Of a stretch of DNA of 44,379 bases, positions 42,956 through 44,379 are shown one piece after another; the stretch's first letter is position 1, and each line of letters opens with the position of its first letter. The translations under genes and the position numbers were made by a program. The notes beneath the pieces were generated by a model. It did no database searches. It saw only the letters and a list, made by a program, of their open reading frames with translations, and was not told the DNA's origin. The DNA is from Pueribacillus theae (GTDB taxonomy: Bacteria; Bacillota; Bacilli; Bacillales; UBA6769): contig NZ_QCZG01000031.1 in NCBI RefSeq assembly GCF_003097615.1, positions 1 through 44,379 on the forward strand. The letters run 5' to 3'.

Positions 42956-43012
42956 TTCAACTTTGTTGAATGGTGACATAATCAATTTATAATAAAATTG
43001 ATTATCTGTAAA
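42956..43012 (-). promoter_or_regulatory. HMG-CoA reductase promoter and XRE-type operator
   Basis: The core TTCAACTTTGTTGAA (42956-42970) is identical to that upstream of hyuA. The minus-strand -35 TTTACA (43007-43012) is followed at 17 bp by TAAATT (42984-42989) or at 15 bp by TATAAA. A second perfect palindrome, ATAATCAATTT-N6-AAATTGATTAT (42978-43005), covers the promoter; a half-site of it, ATTGATTAT, is also beside the hyu operator. Confidence 0.78.
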
Positions 43013-43057
43013 GAAATTTTTTATAAAAAAAGATAATTCAAAAGAAAAGATTATAGT

Positions 43058-43606
43058 TTATTCTTCGACATATATTGTAAGTACCTTTGAAACTTCGTCG
43101 CTATTGTTAATAAATATATGTGGTTTCTTTCCAGAAAAATACGCAGAGTCACCCTGAACCAAGTTAAAAGTTTTTCCATCATACTTTAGTTGAATAGCCC
43201 CGGTAATAACATAAATAAACTCGTCATTATCATGGACATAAGGTTCGATTTCTTCTGCCCCTTTTAAAACAGTAACAATGGTTGGGTTAATATTACTCAT
43301 AAAGTTTTTATTAGCTAATAATTCATATTCATAACCAATCTCATTCTTAGCAACATTCTCATTGCGATCACTTTTTCTTACGATTGATAATCCCTCATGC
43401 TCTTCTTGAATAACAAACCAAGACATCGGAGAACCTAATGCTTCGGCAATCTTGGAAAGTGTAACTAAACTAGGTGTCGCAACCCCATTTTCAATTTTTG
43501 AAATATGACTTTTTGTAATGCCCACTAATTCAGCAAGGGATGCTTGTGTAAGTTTTTTCTTTGTTCGCATTAGTTTAATTCTCTTGCCTAATTCTTTAGA
43601 TCCCAT
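43058..43606 (-). CDS. XRE-family regulator with C-terminal cupin domain
   Basis: 182 residues: a helix-turn-helix of the HTH_3 type (8-62: LGKRIKLMRTKKKLTQASLAELVG, then ITKSHISKIENG) and a cupin_2 sensor domain at about 105-180 (EIEPYVHDNDEFIYVITGAIQLKY, DSAYFSGKKPHIFINNSD). The cupin usually binds a small metabolite. ATG follows GGAGAGAG. It is directly upstream of the HMG-CoA reductase gene and is the obvious candidate for binding the TTCAACTTTGTTGAA palindrome shared by the reductase and hyu promoters. No copy of this palindrome was found before its own gene. Confidence 0.92.
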   Translation of the reverse strand: MGSKELGKRIKLMRTKKKLTQASLAELVGITKSHISKIENGVATPSLVTLSKIAEALGSPMSWFVIQEEHEGLSIVRKSDRNENVAKNEIGYEYELLANKNFMSNINPTIVTVLKGAEEIEPYVHDNDEFIYVITGAIQLKYDGKTFNLVQGDSAYFSGKKPHIFINNSDEVSKVLTIYVEE

Positions 43607-43708
43607 TATTAATACTCTCTCCTATCTATTTTTCTTACAATCTTAAAATATAACAGATAAGCTAAAAACCGTGAAGTGTAAAATTGTAAGTAGATTCTAT
43701 CTGAAATC

Positions 43709-43765
43709 AAAAAAGCCCTGATTATTATCCAGTATGGTAGCTTATACCGAAAGATAGATCAAGGC
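43709..43765 (-). terminator. Terminator of the right-edge ligase gene
   Basis: Minus-strand GCCTTGAT pairs with ATCAGGGC (one G-U), with partial inner pairing across a long loop, followed by TTTTTT. It isolates the ligase gene from the XRE gene. Confidence 0.65.
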
Positions 43766-43802
43766 GTTCTCATATGTATCGTTGAGTATTTACTATTTCA
43801 CT

Positions 43803-44379
43803 TTAGTTAATTTTTCTACCGATATCACGAAGCTTATTTCTTTGAATTTTTTCTCCATTCGATCCGGCTGTTGTTGGAAATTCATCAATAAACAGGATTT
43901 CATTAGGGCACTTAAAGTCTGCCAAACCAACTTTACAATAATCTAAAATTTGGTGTTCAGACAACTCATAACCGTCCTTTACTTTCACAAATGCAATCAA
44001 CCTTTCGAAGCCATCAACAGCAACTTGAACAACTTGGACGATGTCAATTTCCTGCATTAAACAAATGTAATCCTCAATTTCTTTAGGAGAAACGAGAAAA
44101 CCCTTCAACCTAATTGCTTCTCTTAAACGTCCTTTATATATAATTGATCCATCCTCAAGCATTACGCCTAAGTCACCAGTCTTAAACTTTCCATCTTGAG
44201 TAAATGATTCTTTTGTTTTTTCAGGATTATTATAGTATCCTTCCATGACACTATAGCCACCGATAACAATTTCACCTTCTTCACCCGTTTTTAACGGTGC
44301 CCCAGTTTCTTTATCTAAACATACATGACCCGCCGGGTCACAAACTTGGGATGAAAATGGTTCCATCCAATAGTTACCA
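43803..44379 (-). CDS. Acyl-CoA synthetase (AMP-forming), C-terminal part only
   Basis: The frame is open to the window edge (upstream codons GNYW), so the true start lies outside. Visible: GEEGEIVIGGYSVMEGYYNNPEKTKESF, KTGDLGVMLEDGSIIYKGRLREAIRLKG with the A8 hinge, VSPKEIEDYI, and the C-terminal SNGEKIQRNKLRD with the catalytic Lys. RLREAIRLKG instead of RKKDMIISGG distinguishes it from the other four ligases in the window. Substrate unknown. Confidence 0.88.
   Translation of the reverse strand, partial: GNYWMEPFSSQVCDPAGHVCLDKETGAPLKTGEEGEIVIGGYSVMEGYYNNPEKTKESFTQDGKFKTGDLGVMLEDGSIIYKGRLREAIRLKGFLVSPKEIEDYICLMQEIDIVQVVQVAVDGFERLIAFVKVKDGYELSEHQILDYCKVGLADFKCPNEILFIDEFPTTAGSNGEKIQRNKLRDIGRKIN

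Noticed and set aside
42926-42985. Upstream extension of the HMG-CoA reductase frame
   Set aside because: It would translate through the operator and has no ribosome-binding site; the ATG at 42925 has GAGGGAGGA.

Overview
The window looks like a chromosomal segment of a low-GC, spore-forming Bacillaceae. The left edge carries citZ divergent from ytvI, a familiar Bacillus neighbourhood, and Shine-Dalgarno sequences are strong throughout, with several TTG/GTG starts. Right of ytvI, almost everything is a 40-kb catabolic island dedicated to importing carboxylic acids and degrading them as CoA thioesters.

Layout. (1) 1-2660: citZ (-) and ytvI (+), closed by a 17-bp-stem bidirectional terminator. 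(2) 2704-6123: TAXI-type TRAP transporter (binding protein, then fused permease) with its own sigma-A-like promoter. (3) 6124-19031: a long minus-strand run that begins at a near-consensus sigma-54 promoter with an upstream inverted repeat. It encodes an acyl-CoA dehydrogenase, acyl-CoA ligase, SDR, two MaoC-type hydratase subunits, an HMG-CoA-synthase-like/DUF35 fusion, a thiolase-like enzyme, a DctP binding protein, another ligase, a nitronate-monooxygenase-like flavoprotein and, last, a CBS-domain sigma-54 activator. (4) 19209-24314: two more acyl-CoA ligases and an AidB-like acyl-CoA dehydrogenase. (5) 24518-25243: a divergent IclR regulator. (6) 25289-32645: ADP-forming acyl-CoA synthetase, family III CoA-transferase, acyl-CoA dehydrogenase, second TAXI receptor, citryl-CoA-lyase-like enzyme and crotonase. 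(7) 33107-34568: a decayed HMG-CoA reductase gene split by an IS630-family element. (8) 34589-40816: HyuA/HyuB-type pair, a second family III CoA-transferase and a second crotonase. (9) 41222-42925: a PilZ-domain pseudogene, a 37-codon ORF and an intact class II HMG-CoA reductase. (10) An XRE-cupin regulator and the 3' part of another acyl-CoA ligase at the right edge.

How it works together. Three regulators appear to serve three modules: the sigma-54 activator (left), IclR (centre) and XRE-cupin (right). The right module has the clearest signal. The palindrome TTCAACTTTGTTGAA sits at almost the same distance from a predicted -10 box before both hyuA and the HMG-CoA reductase gene. The central operon has the enzyme order expected for oxidation of a substituted succinate or tricarboxylate to a citryl/citramalyl-type CoA ester and its cleavage. 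The right module combines a carboxylase-like HyuAB pair with HMG-CoA reductase, a combination I do not recognise as a described pathway. Substrates are inferred, not demonstrated. No tRNA, rRNA or CRISPR array was seen.
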